Assembly (NCBI GenBank): GCA_020636045.1
Contig: JACJYP010000012.1
Span: 1-64,000, forward strand
Direction of reading: 5' to 3'
Length of the DNA: 64,000 nucleotides
From: Lewinellaceae bacterium
GTDB taxonomy: Bacteria > Bacteroidota > Bacteroidia > Chitinophagales > Saprospiraceae
The notes below the pieces were generated by a model. It saw only the letters and a list, made by a program, of their open reading frames with translations. It was not told the DNA's origin and searched no databases. The position numbers were made by a program, and so were the translations under genes. Numbering within the stretch: the first letter of the stretch is position 1; every line of letters starts with the position of its first letter. Shown here one piece after another: positions 33,886 to 42,075 of this stretch.

Positions 33886-34002
33886 ATGAAGGTCAGACCG
33901 TCTATCAAAAAACGTTCTGCTGATTGCAAGATCGTTCGCCGTAAAGGTAAACTGTACGTGATCAACAAGAAAAATCCCAAGTTCAAGCAACGCCAGGGAT
34001 AA
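33886..34002 (+). CDS. rpmJ: 50S ribosomal protein bL36 (zinc-free form)
   Basis: A 38-residue protein read directly from the sequence: KVRPSIKKRSADCKIVRRKG followed by KLYVINKKNPKFKQRQG. Of the usual zinc ligands (three Cys and one His) only the cysteine at residue 14 is kept, so this is the zinc-independent form common in Bacteroidota. Confidence 0.96.
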   Translation: MKVRPSIKKRSADCKIVRRKGKLYVINKKNPKFKQRQG

Positions 34003-34088
34003 TGTAACCGCCGTTCCGCAGCGGAAACTGCTGCAGCGGAGCGTCATAAAACCGACCGTTTAACAGCAACTTTTAACGATTATACAAT

Positions 34089-34466
34089 ATGGCACGTATT
34101 GCTGGTGTGGATTTGCCCCGGAATAAAAGAGGGCTTATCGGTCTGACTTACATCTATGGTATCGGCGTTTCCACGTCGAAAGCCATACTTGACAAAGCGG
34201 AGATTGACGAGAGCACCAAAGTCGAAGACTGGACCGATGATAACATCAAGGCCATCTCCCGGATCATTGCCGACGACTACAAAACCGAAGGCCAGCTCCG
34301 TTCGGAGGTGCAGATGAACATCAAACGCCTGATGGATATTGGTTGTTACCGTGGTTTGCGTCACCGCAAGGGCCTGCCCCTGCGTGGTCAGCGCACCCGT
34401 ACCAATGCCCGTACGCGTAAAGGCAAGCGCAAAACGGTTGCCAACAAGAAAAAAGCAACGAAATAA
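34089..34466 (+). CDS. rpsM: 30S ribosomal protein uS13
   Basis: A 125-residue protein: ARIAGVDLPRNKRGLIGLTY, YGIGVSTSKAILDKA, and the C-terminal RHRKGLPLRGQRTRTNARTR. It contacts the P-site tRNA. Confidence 0.98.
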   Translation: MARIAGVDLPRNKRGLIGLTYIYGIGVSTSKAILDKAEIDESTKVEDWTDDNIKAISRIIADDYKTEGQLRSEVQMNIKRLMDIGCYRGLRHRKGLPLRGQRTRTNARTRKGKRKTVANKKKATK

Positions 34467-34576
34467 CATCAGTCTGGAGCGGGCGCTCCGGTACCGGATA
34501 CCAGTCCGCTTTCATGCGGCCGGCATCTGCGGCGGCGTTCCGATCTTCATTCGTCAGATATCAAACAATATTACCA

Positions 34577-34969
34577 ATGGCAAAAGGATCTGCAAAAAAG
34601 GCAGTCAAACGCAAAGTAAAGGTATCGCCGGAAGGCATTGTCTTTATCCAGGCCAGCTTCAACAATATCATCATTTCCATCACCAACAAGCAGGGTGAAG
34701 TGATATCCTGGGCGTCTGCCGGCAAAGCCGGTTTCCGGGGTTCCAAGAAAAACACGCCCTATGCTGCACAGGTGGCGGCCAACGATGCGGCCAAAACGGC
34801 TTTTGATGCCGGCATGCGCAGCGCCGAGGTATTCGTGAAAGGCCCGGGTTCCGGCCGTGAAGCAGCGATCCGCGCGATCGACCAATCCGGTATCAAGGTT
34901 ATGGTGATCAACGACGTAACCCCGATGCCGCACAACGGCTGCCGCCCGCCCAAACGCCGCCGGGTGTAA
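34577..34969 (+). CDS. rpsK: 30S ribosomal protein uS11
   Basis: A 130-residue protein: VFIQASFNNIIISITNKQGE, WASAGKAGFRGSKKNTPYAA, VKGPGSGREAAIRAI and the C-terminal DVTPMPHNGCRPPKRRRV. It sits on the 30S platform by the mRNA exit. The start MAKGSAKKAVK at 34577 gives the standard length. The longer frame upstream is not used. Confidence 0.98.
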   Translation: MAKGSAKKAVKRKVKVSPEGIVFIQASFNNIIISITNKQGEVISWASAGKAGFRGSKKNTPYAAQVAANDAAKTAFDAGMRSAEVFVKGPGSGREAAIRAIDQSGIKVMVINDVTPMPHNGCRPPKRRRV

Positions 34970-35016
34970 GCAGCGCCATTTTTACATTTTTCATCGATTG
35001 ATCCTATTCCAATCAT

Positions 35017-35631
35017 ATGGCTCGTTATACTGGACCAACTACCAAAAAAGCACGCACGTTCGGAGAACCGATCTTCGGATTCGACAAATATTTTGAGCGC
35101 CGCAAATACCCGCCCGGACAGCACGGCCTGTCGCGCAGGAAAAAGCAAAGTTCGAACTATTCGCAGCAATTGTCTGAAAAGCAGAAAGCCAAGTACACCT
35201 ACGGGGTGCTGGAGCGTCAGTTCCGCAAGACTTTCAACAACGCTACGCGTCGCCACGGCGTTACCGGTGAGGTATTGCTCCAGTTGCTGGAAGCGCGCCT
35301 CGACAATACGGTGTATCGCCTCGGCATATCTCCGACCCGCCGCGGCGCCCGTCAGTTGGTAGGTCACCGCCACATCACGGTCAACGGCCAGATCGTCAAC
35401 ATCCCTTCTTACTCGCTGAAACCCGGTGACGTGATTGCGGTGCGCGGCAAGTCGAAAGGCATGGAAATGATCACCACACATATCGGCGCCAAAACGAGCA
35501 ACGTGCGACAGTTCGGATGGCTGGAATGGAACCCCGATACCATGCAGGGCAAATTCCTCGCCTACCCACAGCGCGATCAGATACCGGAAAAGATCAACGA
35601 GCAGTTGATCGTCGAGTTGTACTCGAAATAA
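35017..35631 (+). CDS. rpsD: 30S ribosomal protein uS4
   Basis: A 204-residue protein: ARYTGPTTKKARTFGEPIFG, KYPPGQHGLSRRKKQSSNYS, and the S4 RNA-binding domain LLEARLDNTVYRLGISPTRR, GARQLVGHRHITVNGQIVNI. It starts 16S assembly and in E. coli represses the alpha operon. Confidence 0.98.
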   Translation: MARYTGPTTKKARTFGEPIFGFDKYFERRKYPPGQHGLSRRKKQSSNYSQQLSEKQKAKYTYGVLERQFRKTFNNATRRHGVTGEVLLQLLEARLDNTVYRLGISPTRRGARQLVGHRHITVNGQIVNIPSYSLKPGDVIAVRGKSKGMEMITTHIGAKTSNVRQFGWLEWNPDTMQGKFLAYPQRDQIPEKINEQLIVELYSK

Positions 35632-35648
35632 GAAATAAAGAGAAAAAC

Positions 35649-35680
35649 GGTTGGCGCTCGAACTCGAACGCCAACCATTT
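35649..35680 (+). terminator. Hairpin between rpsD and rpoA (attenuator or partial terminator)
   Basis: The stem GGTTGGCG (35649-35656) / CGCCAACC (35669-35676) with a 12-nt loop is followed by ATTTT. It starts 17 nt after the rpsD stop codon. The short T-run suggests partial termination, or a processing site that sets rpoA apart from the ribosomal genes. Confidence 0.5.
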
Positions 35681-35771
35681 TCGCGTTTAAGCGTTTCAAT
35701 CCTCTGGTTTTCCTTTCCGCCCTCAAAATCATTGATTTCCCATCCATTTCAAATTTGGAGCGTTCCACAAT

Positions 35772-36770
35772 ATGAGTATTCTCAATTTCCAGAAGCCCGA
35801 CAAGATCCTGCTGCAAAAAGCGACGGATTTCGAGGGCACCTTTGAGTTCAAGCCGCTCGAGCCGGGTTTCGGCCAGACGGTGGGCAACTCGCTTCGCCGT
35901 GTTCTTCTCTCATCCCTCGACGGCTACGCCATCAGCGCCGTGCGCATCGGTGGCGTCGATCACGAGTTCGCAACGATCCGCGGGGTAGTGGAAGACGTGG
36001 TGGATATCGTACTCAATTTGAAACAAGTGCGCCTGAAACCGGTTGTTCAGGACGAAAAAAATACCCTCGAGAAGATCTACCTGACCATCAGTGGCCGGGA
36101 AGAGTTTCGCGCCGGCATGATCGAAGAATTCAACAACGTGTTCAAGATCATGAACCCGGAACTCCTGATCTGCCGCATGGAGCCTTCCGTCAACCTCGAA
36201 CTCGAACTGACGATCAGCAAAGGCCGCGGCTACCAGCCCGCCGATGACGGCGCGCCCAAAGATGCCGCAATCGGTGTTATCCCGATCGACGCGATCTACA
36301 CGCCGATCAAAAACGTGGCCTACAAGGTGGAAAACACCCGTGTCGGCCAGCGCACTGACTACGAAAAACTGACCATCGACGTCAAAACCGACGGCACGAT
36401 CCATCCTGAAGAGGCCATCCGCGAAGCAAGCCGTATCCTCATCCAGCACCTGATGCTGATCACCGACGACAATATCACGTTCGATACGCCGGCCAGCCGC
36501 GAGGAAAATGTGGTGGACGAACACATCCTCCACATGCGCAAACTGCTGAAAACCTCGCTGGAGGATCTCGACCTCAGCGTACGCGCCTACAACTGCCTCA
36601 AAGCGGCCAAGATCAATACCCTGGCCGAACTGGTGAAGTACGACACGCACGAACTCCTCAAATTCCGCAACTTCGGCAAGAAGTCGCTGGTGGAGATCGA
36701 GGAACTGCTGCAGGATAAAGGCCTTACCTTCGGCATGGACCTGGCCAAGTACAAACTCGACGAAGAATAA
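35772..36770 (+). CDS. rpoA: DNA-directed RNA polymerase subunit alpha
   Basis: A 332-residue protein. The N-terminal assembly domain shows FEGTFEFKPLEPGFGQTVGN and NSLRRVLLSSLDGYAISAVR. The C-terminal domain, which contacts promoter DNA and activators, shows YNCLKAAKINTLAELVKYDT and LLKFRNFGKKSLVEIEELL. Order rpsD-rpoA-rplQ is standard. The 140-nt spacer from rpsD holds a hairpin (35649-35680). Confidence 0.98.
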   Translation: MSILNFQKPDKILLQKATDFEGTFEFKPLEPGFGQTVGNSLRRVLLSSLDGYAISAVRIGGVDHEFATIRGVVEDVVDIVLNLKQVRLKPVVQDEKNTLEKIYLTISGREEFRAGMIEEFNNVFKIMNPELLICRMEPSVNLELELTISKGRGYQPADDGAPKDAAIGVIPIDAIYTPIKNVAYKVENTRVGQRTDYEKLTIDVKTDGTIHPEEAIREASRILIQHLMLITDDNITFDTPASREENVVDEHILHMRKLLKTSLEDLDLSVRAYNCLKAAKINTLAELVKYDTHELLKFRNFGKKSLVEIEELLQDKGLTFGMDLAKYKLDEE

Positions 36771-36897
36771 TACCGAACTCCGCTCGGTACGATTCCGGCC
36801 GGACATTCACTAAATATCACAAACAAAGCGTGGTAACCGTCAGGAAGCGCTGTATGCTGCTCCGGTGCCACCACCTAAACAAACAGGTACCCGTACA

Positions 36898-37545
36898 ATG
36901 AGACACGGAGATAAAATCAACAACCTCGGACGCACCGCGTCGCACCGCCGCGCCATGCTGGCTAACATGGCCATCGCCCTGATCGAGCACAAACGCATCA
37001 CTACGACCCTTGCCAAGGCGAAAGCCCTGCGCAAATACGTGGAGCCGCTCGTGACCAAAGCGAAAAGCAATACGACCCACTCGCGTCGCGTGGTGTTCAG
37101 CTACCTCCAGAACAAAGACGCTGTGACAGAGCTGTTCGGCCCGATCGCCGACAAGATCGGAGAACGCCCGGGCGGCTACATGCGCGTGATCAAACTCGGC
37201 TTCCGCCGCGGTGATGGCGCTGAAACGGCCATGATCGAATTTGTGGATTTCAACGAGACCTACAACCCGAACGCGGGCAAAGTGCGTCAGGCGAAGAAAA
37301 CACGCCGTGGCGGTCGCAGGTCTGCTGCCGCAGCACCTGCTGCTCCGGCGCCTGAAGCGCCTGCTGCCGAAACGGTCGCCGAAACCACCGAAGAAGTAGT
37401 GGCTGCTGCCGAAGAAACCGCTGCCGAGGCTGTTGAAGCCGCTGAGGAAGTGGTAGCCGAAGCGACGGAAGAAGTCGCCGATGCCGCTGAAGAAGCAGGC
37501 GAAGAGGGTTCCGAAGAAGAGAAAAAAGACGACGAAAAAGCCTGA
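36898..37545 (+). CDS. rplQ: 50S ribosomal protein bL17 with long Ala/Glu-rich tail
   Basis: A 215-residue protein. Residues 1 to about 120 are a normal L17 (RHGDKINNLGRTASHRRAML, IALIEHKRITTTLAKAKALR, AETAMIEFVDFNETY). The remaining 95 or so residues are a low-complexity extension, first basic (KKTRRGGRR), then alanine/proline and alanine/glutamate repeats (EEVVAAAEETAAEAVEAAEE) with an acidic end. The ATG at 36898 is preferred over an upstream frame start at 36865. It is the last gene of the superoperon. Confidence 0.96.
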   Translation: MRHGDKINNLGRTASHRRAMLANMAIALIEHKRITTTLAKAKALRKYVEPLVTKAKSNTTHSRRVVFSYLQNKDAVTELFGPIADKIGERPGGYMRVIKLGFRRGDGAETAMIEFVDFNETYNPNAGKVRQAKKTRRGGRRSAAAAPAAPAPEAPAAETVAETTEEVVAAAEETAAEAVEAAEEVVAEATEEVADAAEEAGEEGSEEEKKDDEKA

Positions 37546-37573
37546 TCCTTCAACCGGATCTTGCAGATATGCG

Positions 37574-37608
37574 AAAGGCGACACCAAACGGTGTCGCCTT
37601 TTGTTTTT
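37574..37608 (+). terminator. Terminator of the ribosomal superoperon
   Basis: A perfect 12-bp stem AAAGGCGACACC / GGTGTCGCCTTT with an AAAC loop runs into TTGTTTTT, 29 nt after the rplQ stop codon. Confidence 0.93.
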
Positions 37609-37780
37609 CCCATTCTCAGTCAGAGTGCAGGTAACGGAAGCACTTGGCAGGAATACCTGAATCTGGACAACCCGGGAAATTGTTCTTTCCAAAGAAATAG
37701 CCCGCGATAACAATCGCGGGCATTGGGTGCCTGGCAAACTTTAAGGGCCTGCCATATGAGTGCTCATTCGTCAACACATT

Positions 37781-37818
37781 AAAAAGGCGGAATCCGGGTA
37801 ACAGACCCGAACTCCGCC
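37781..37818 (-). terminator. Terminator of the ExbB-like operon
   Basis: On the minus strand GGCGGAGTTCGGGT / ACCCGGATTCCGCC is followed by TTTTTAATG, 10 nt after the stop codon of the ExbB-like gene. A further GC-rich hairpin GCCCGCGAT / ATCGCGGGC lies beyond it at 37700-37721. Confidence 0.85.
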
Positions 37819-37827
37819 GATCTCGCC

Positions 37828-38646
37828 TTACCGGTGTATCCGGTTCACCAGATTCTCCACCACGTAGCGCTTCATATTGGTCTGGAAATCCTCGACGCGG
37901 GTTTCGAGGCGCTTGACCATGACGCTCACTGCGATGCCGAGCACGATGGCCAGAATGGTAGTGAAAAATGCCGTGCCCATCGAGTCGATCAGAGCCTGGA
38001 TGTCCGTAGTGCTGACGGTCGGGACTGCTGGCGCAGCGGCTGCGGTAGAACCTGTCGGCACAGCTGCTGCTACCGGCTGCACCTGGCCCATGTTCAGGAT
38101 CGCCGCGGCCATACCGAGCACGGTGCCCAGGAAGCCCAGCGCGGGGATCAGCGTCTGGCAGGTGCTGATGAGCCAAAATTCCTTTTCAAGGCTTTTGCGC
38201 TGCATTTCGCTGACGGTCTCCACAATCGACAGCGTTTCGCCGGAAGAGTTTTCCGCGCGGAATTTTGTCGCCGCCTGTTTGATCAGGTCCGTGAGCATGC
38301 GGGGGCCGGTGCGGCGTTCGGTCTCGATAACTTCCAGTTTGATCCGGTTCACGTCTTCCGGGTACAGTACGTACTGCTCCGTTTCGGGCAGCAGTTTGGC
38401 CGTAAAGGCCGATTCTTCGTTTTGAATGCGTTTGTGCAGGGCGATGACGCCGAACAGACAGGTGAAAAAGCAGGCGAAAATAGTACCCTGGATGATGCCC
38501 GTGGGAAGTTTGCCACCCAGGGCGAAAAAGAAGGTTTCAAGGCCTGAGCCCACAGGAGCGCTGTGGTAACCCATCGCTACGATGGCTGCGATGAAAAATG
38601 CAATGCCGGTGCCGGCTGCGATCTGAAAATTTTTATTGGCAAACAT
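37828..38646 (-). CDS. MotA/TolQ/ExbB-like proton channel protein
   Basis: A 272-residue inner-membrane protein. It has two N-terminal hydrophobic segments (about 8-27 and 48-70), a charged cytoplasmic stretch (PEDVNRIKLEVIETERRTGP) and the two pore helices of the ExbB/TolQ/MotA family, STCQTLIPALGFLGTVLGMA and MGTAFFTTILAIVLGIAVSV. An Ala/Pro/Thr-rich insert (about 197-220) lies between the two pore helices, longer than in ExbB. It lies downstream of an ExbD/MotB-like gene, so the two probably form one proton-driven stator. Eight heptamer repeats lie 11 nt upstream of its start. Confidence 0.85.
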   Translation of the reverse strand: MFANKNFQIAAGTGIAFFIAAIVAMGYHSAPVGSGLETFFFALGGKLPTGIIQGTIFACFFTCLFGVIALHKRIQNEESAFTAKLLPETEQYVLYPEDVNRIKLEVIETERRTGPRMLTDLIKQAATKFRAENSSGETLSIVETVSEMQRKSLEKEFWLISTCQTLIPALGFLGTVLGMAAAILNMGQVQPVAAAVPTGSTAAAAPAVPTVSTTDIQALIDSMGTAFFTTILAIVLGIAVSVMVKRLETRVEDFQTNMKRYVVENLVNRIHR

Positions 38647-38657
38647 GATATTTATGA

Positions 38658-38713
38658 TTTACGGTGGACGGTTTACGGTTTACGATGGACGGCTTACGGT
38701 AGACGGTGGACGG
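38658..38713 (-). repeat. Heptamer tandem repeat (8 x 7 bp) before the ExbB-like gene
   Basis: Eight consecutive 7-bp units of the pattern TTTACGG / TGGACGG (plus strand) fill the spacer between the ExbD-like stop (38721) and the ExbB-like start (38646). The same heptamer (ACCGTAA on the other reading) occurs twice at about 43946-43959. Unit length 7 is not a multiple of three, so copy-number changes would alter the distance between the two genes rather than a reading frame. Confidence 0.9.
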
Positions 38714-38720
38714 CTTTCTT

Positions 38721-39569
38721 TTAGCCCCATTTGCCGGCTTTTCCGCCGGAGGGTTTGGAAGGAGCGGGTGTGCTTTGTTGTTGCGTTTTCGGTTCGGCGG
38801 ATGCCGGGTCGTTTTCTTCCTTGACGGCCGGGAGTTTGGACTGGTAGTTCAGGTCGCCGCTGCTGATGCGGAGGTAGCCCGCGGGTATCCAGTCGCTGCC
38901 GGAGCCGCTGGTGGCGAAGCGCCCGAAAGTGTATGTTTTGGTCTGCTGACCTGACGGTATGAGTTTTCCGTACAGGCTGAACGGCTTGGCGCCGCCACTG
39001 CGCTGGCCTTTCTTGACACGCACCAGCACTTCGTAGGTGCCGGGCTGTATTTCGTTCTGATAGAAGTAGGTCAGCGACTTTTCGTACTGAAAATCATTGT
39101 TCTGGTACTTGCTGGCCCGCGTAGGCTTCCAGGTCCGGCTGCCCTGCCGCAGCATAAACTCCACAGATGCCTTGGATTGGTTGGCCTGCTGGAGCAGGAT
39201 CACCACGGCGCCCTTTGTCTGTTTGAGCAGATCGACGGCCACCGGGTCCTGCGGGAGTGTCGGGGACGCCGGTGTATTGATGGTAGTCGTTTCCGGTTGC
39301 GGTTCGGAGCGTTGCGGTTGCGGCTTGGGCTCCGGCATTTCCGGCTGCACGGGCTGCGGCTTGCGCCACCAGCCGCCCGGTCCGGTTTTGACCGGTTCGG
39401 GTTTGGGCGACTCGGTTTTGCCGGTGGTGGCCGCAATGGGCTTCACGGGTTCCGGAGCGACGCCGGTCAGGCGCGTATTCAAAAAATTCAGGATGATGAA
39501 TACGCCGAGTGCGCCGGTCAGGATATCGAGTGCCGATACAAAAAGCGGATTGAAACCTTTATTTGTCAT
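38721..39569 (-). CDS. ExbD/MotB-like membrane-anchored protein with Pro-rich linker
   Basis: A 282-residue protein with a single N-terminal membrane segment holding an aspartate at its start (FVSALDILTGALGVFIILNF), as in ExbD, TolR and MotB, where this residue carries the proton. A long periplasmic linker rich in Pro, Glu and Gln follows (about 40-100), then a beta-rich domain (about 110-250) without the OmpA-like peptidoglycan-binding motif and without a recognisable ExbD fold. The end is again Pro/Ser/Gly-rich. It forms an operon with the ExbB-like gene. The function driven by this motor is unknown. Confidence 0.65.
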   Translation of the reverse strand: MTNKGFNPLFVSALDILTGALGVFIILNFLNTRLTGVAPEPVKPIAATTGKTESPKPEPVKTGPGGWWRKPQPVQPEMPEPKPQPQRSEPQPETTTINTPASPTLPQDPVAVDLLKQTKGAVVILLQQANQSKASVEFMLRQGSRTWKPTRASKYQNNDFQYEKSLTYFYQNEIQPGTYEVLVRVKKGQRSGGAKPFSLYGKLIPSGQQTKTYTFGRFATSGSGSDWIPAGYLRISSGDLNYQSKLPAVKEENDPASAEPKTQQQSTPAPSKPSGGKAGKWG

Positions 39570-39611
39570 GGCTTGTGATGTTCGTTGATGGAACGATGGG
39601 AATGGCTGCGC

Positions 39612-39902
39612 TTACGATTTGGCGCCGGTGAATGAAAACATGCGGGGCTGCCCCTGGTGTATCCCGATCTGTTTTTCAGAGATACGGACTGTTCGCGGCC
39701 CCGTTCCGGCTTCCAGTTTGGCGTTGCAGCGTTCGCAGCGCCCTGTGTCGGGCTGGTTGGGGTGGTGGCAATTCCAGCAACTGAGGACAGCCTCGGGCTG
39801 TGCGGCTTCGGTCACAGGCATTGCCGGCAATTTGAAATTGCAATGGCCGCAGCGCGTGGTAGAAGTGGGCGGCGCCGGCTGGCCGCAGTTTGGGCAATTC
39901 AT
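39612..39902 (-). CDS. Small double zinc-ribbon protein
   Basis: A 96-residue cytoplasmic protein with two zinc ribbons: MNCPNCGQPAPPTSTTRCGH (CxxC...CxxC) and SCWNCHHPNQPDTGRCERCN (CxxC...CxxC). The rest (RTVRISEKQIGIHQGQPRMF) is short. No catalytic domain is present. It lies between the beta-barrel gene and the ExbD-like gene on the same strand, with short gaps, and is probably part of that operon, perhaps as an adaptor. Confidence 0.8.
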   Translation of the reverse strand: MNCPNCGQPAPPTSTTRCGHCNFKLPAMPVTEAAQPEAVLSCWNCHHPNQPDTGRCERCNAKLEAGTGPRTVRISEKQIGIHQGQPRMFSFTGAKS

Positions 39903-39995
39903 GATAAGACGATTTATGATGTCGAAAGGAAAACGATGTGGCCGGGAAGCCGACCGGAAGAGTCAATATGCTTCGACCCTTCCGGTCGCGCGGGG

Positions 39996-40721
39996 TCACC
40001 AGCCGATGTAGTGCATGTACGACACGCCGATCAGGAAATTCCGGTTTTTCAGTCCGTCGACGTTGAGGTTTTTCAGTCCGTGCGTGTAGCGGAGGTCGAG
40101 GCTGATCTCGCCGTTTTCGAGCAGGAAGATCAGGCCGGCGCCGGCATTCAGGCTGAGGTCGAAGCCTTTGTAGTTGTCGTACCTGCCGGAGCCCATTTCG
40201 ATGTTGTATTCCGAGCGGTCGGTGCTGGAATCCACGGCGCCGTCTTCTGCGGGAAATTCAACGGTGATCTCCTCGCGGCCTTTGCCGTTCAGCCCGAACG
40301 AAAGGGCGGGACCGAGCGCTACATAGGCGCCTACGCTGCCGCCGCCGAAGTTTTTCTCCACCATCACCGGAATGTCGATGTAATTGAGCGTTTCTTTCTG
40401 GCGGTAGTCGACCACCTGGTAATCGGCGGGATACCCGAAATCGGGGCCGTCCCAGTAGATGCTGCTTTCGCTGCTCAGGTTGACGCCGCGCTGGGTGAAG
40501 GCGATCTCCGGCTGCAGGGTGAAGCGGTTGCCCAGGTTGATCTCGGCGAAAGCCGCCATACTGATGCCGGGGCGCAATGCCGCATCGTAAACATCGTTGT
40601 ATTCCCTGGTGAGTTTGTAGGTGGACAGGCTGATGCCCGGGCGGATCCCGATGCCGCTCAACTGAGCGTTGAGCATTTGCGATAACACGAGGCACAGCGG
40701 AAGCAAAAACAATTTTTTCAT
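39996..40721 (-). CDS. Outer-membrane beta-barrel protein (PorT-like)
   Basis: A 241-residue protein: signal peptide (KKLFLLPLCLVLSQMLNAQ), then alternating amphipathic strands typical of the 8-stranded OMP_b-brl_2/PorT barrels of Bacteroidota (GIGIRPGISLSTYKL, RFTLQPEIAFTQRGVNL, LNYIDIPVMVEKNF, YVALGPALSFGLNG, LDLRYTHGLKNL). The C-terminal strand ends GVSYMHYIGW with a terminal aromatic residue as expected for BAM-dependent insertion. It is the first gene of the run with the zinc-ribbon, ExbD-like and ExbB-like genes. Confidence 0.85.
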   Translation of the reverse strand: MKKLFLLPLCLVLSQMLNAQLSGIGIRPGISLSTYKLTREYNDVYDAALRPGISMAAFAEINLGNRFTLQPEIAFTQRGVNLSSESSIYWDGPDFGYPADYQVVDYRQKETLNYIDIPVMVEKNFGGGSVGAYVALGPALSFGLNGKGREEITVEFPAEDGAVDSSTDRSEYNIEMGSGRYDNYKGFDLSLNAGAGLIFLLENGEISLDLRYTHGLKNLNVDGLKNRNFLIGVSYMHYIGW

Positions 40722-40887
40722 GACGTGAGCATTTTTTTCTGCAATGATTTTTGATTGTATTTGCTCCTTTGTGCGGCACGGGGCGTTTCGGTAACCACGG
40801 TCCCCGTTTTTTAGGAAAATGCTAACAAAATCACCCCGTTTTTGCCTTCAAACGTTAAGGAACCTTTACGATGACTGCCTTTTTACC

Positions 40888-41376
40888 ATGATCCGAGTGA
40901 TTTGCTGCCTGATCCTTTTTCCCGTGCTGCTGCCGGCCCAGACAGCTGCAACGGACAGCGTCGCCCGCCGGATCGAGCGCCTGTCGGCGACCCTCCGGTT
41001 TTCCCCGGGCATTGGCGATACGCTGGCCGTGATATCGAGCCGGCTGCATTTCCGGGCCGATACCATGATCATGGAGCACGAGATGAAGGATGAAGGGCGG
41101 GCGGTATATCGCACGCGAGTTTTCATTCCTGTGGACAAGATCGACGAGGTAAAAGTGAGCAGCCATGTTATACGGCCGGGTGCGCCCGAACGTTTGCACA
41201 GTTATGTCGTTTCGTCAAAAGATTATCACCGGGCATTTCGCTCGGAAACGATGGGGGCGCCGGCGCCGGAATACACGCATGTCGCCTCATTCAATACGCC
41301 ACAGGATGAGGAATTGCCCAAACTCCGTCAACTCGCCGAACTGACGAAAAAATGGGTCGAACTCCAGAAGCACTGA
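40888..41376 (+). CDS. Exported protein of unknown function
   Basis: A 162-residue protein with a signal peptide (IRVICCLILFPVLLPAQ) and a mixed alpha/beta mature part without recognised motifs. It ends with a charged helix (EELPKLRQLAELTKKWVELQ). The ATG at 40888 is chosen because the signal peptide begins there. It lies 37 nt upstream of the second ECF sigma gene and could belong to its operon or regulon. Confidence 0.65.
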   Translation: MIRVICCLILFPVLLPAQTAATDSVARRIERLSATLRFSPGIGDTLAVISSRLHFRADTMIMEHEMKDEGRAVYRTRVFIPVDKIDEVKVSSHVIRPGAPERLHSYVVSSKDYHRAFRSETMGAPAPEYTHVASFNTPQDEELPKLRQLAELTKKWVELQKH

Positions 41377-41413
41377 CACCACGCGCTACTTTTTATACAT
41401 TTACCGCTCCTGC

Positions 41414-42043
41414 ATGGTTACCTTTTTCACTTCGTTCGCACTAATGGCAAACAGTCCCGGGCCGGACTGGACCGACGAAGCCCTGCTGGCAGCCGTGCAA
41501 GGCGGCGGACAGGAGCGCGAAGCGGCGTTGCGGCATTTGTACCTGCTGCCGGGCCTGCGCGAGGCGGTTTTCCGCTTTGTGCTGGAAAACGGCGGCAACC
41601 GCAGCGATGCGCAGGACGTATTCCAGGAGGCATTGGTATTGTTCGATCGCAACCTGCGTGAAGGCCGGTTCGAGGGAAAAAGTACGCTGAAAACCTACTT
41701 TGTTGCCATCGCCAAATGGCACTGGGTGGGCTTGCGCAGGCAGCAGGGCCGGTATGTGGAATGGGAGCCCGCGCAATACGACGGCGCAGCGGAAAGCCCG
41801 GAAGTGGAAACGCTGCGGGCCGAGCATCGCGAACTGCTGGCAGAAGCCATGGGGCATATCGGCGAGCGTTGCCGCGAGTTGCTCCGGCTTTACCAACTGG
41901 ATTATGCGATGGAGGAAATTGCCCGGAAAATGGGTTATTCGGGTGCGGACAGCGCAAAAAAGGAAGCCTATCGCTGTCGCACGAAATTGCGCGAACATCT
42001 GGAAAACCATCCTTCCTGGTCGGATTATTTGACAGAGAAGTAG
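41414..42043 (+). CDS. ECF RNA polymerase sigma factor
   Basis: A 209-residue sigma-70 family protein. Region 2 is seen as RSDAQDVFQEALVLFDRNLR and FEGKSTLKTYFVAIAKWHWV, and region 4 as GERCRELLRLYQLDYAMEEI, ARKMGYSGADSAKKEAYRCR. An internal ATG at 41444 would give a 199-residue form. It is followed 32 nt later by a membrane protein with an anti-sigma-like start, so the two probably form a cognate pair. Confidence 0.88.
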   Translation: MVTFFTSFALMANSPGPDWTDEALLAAVQGGGQEREAALRHLYLLPGLREAVFRFVLENGGNRSDAQDVFQEALVLFDRNLREGRFEGKSTLKTYFVAIAKWHWVGLRRQQGRYVEWEPAQYDGAAESPEVETLRAEHRELLAEAMGHIGERCRELLRLYQLDYAMEEIARKMGYSGADSAKKEAYRCRTKLREHLENHPSWSDYLTEK

Positions 42044-42075
42044 CCTTACGACAAAAGAGTATATCAACCAGCGCC

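Noticed and set aside
37828..39569. ExbB/ExbD-like pair as a Zorya defence system
   Set aside because: ZorAB-like channel proteins would need ZorC/D or ZorE, and none is encoded. The ExbD-like protein has no OmpA-like domain.
41716..42075. Upstream extension of the anti-sigma/TPR gene over the ECF sigma gene
   Set aside because: It is the wrong frame of the sigma gene. The ATG at 42076 gives a typical anti-sigma start.
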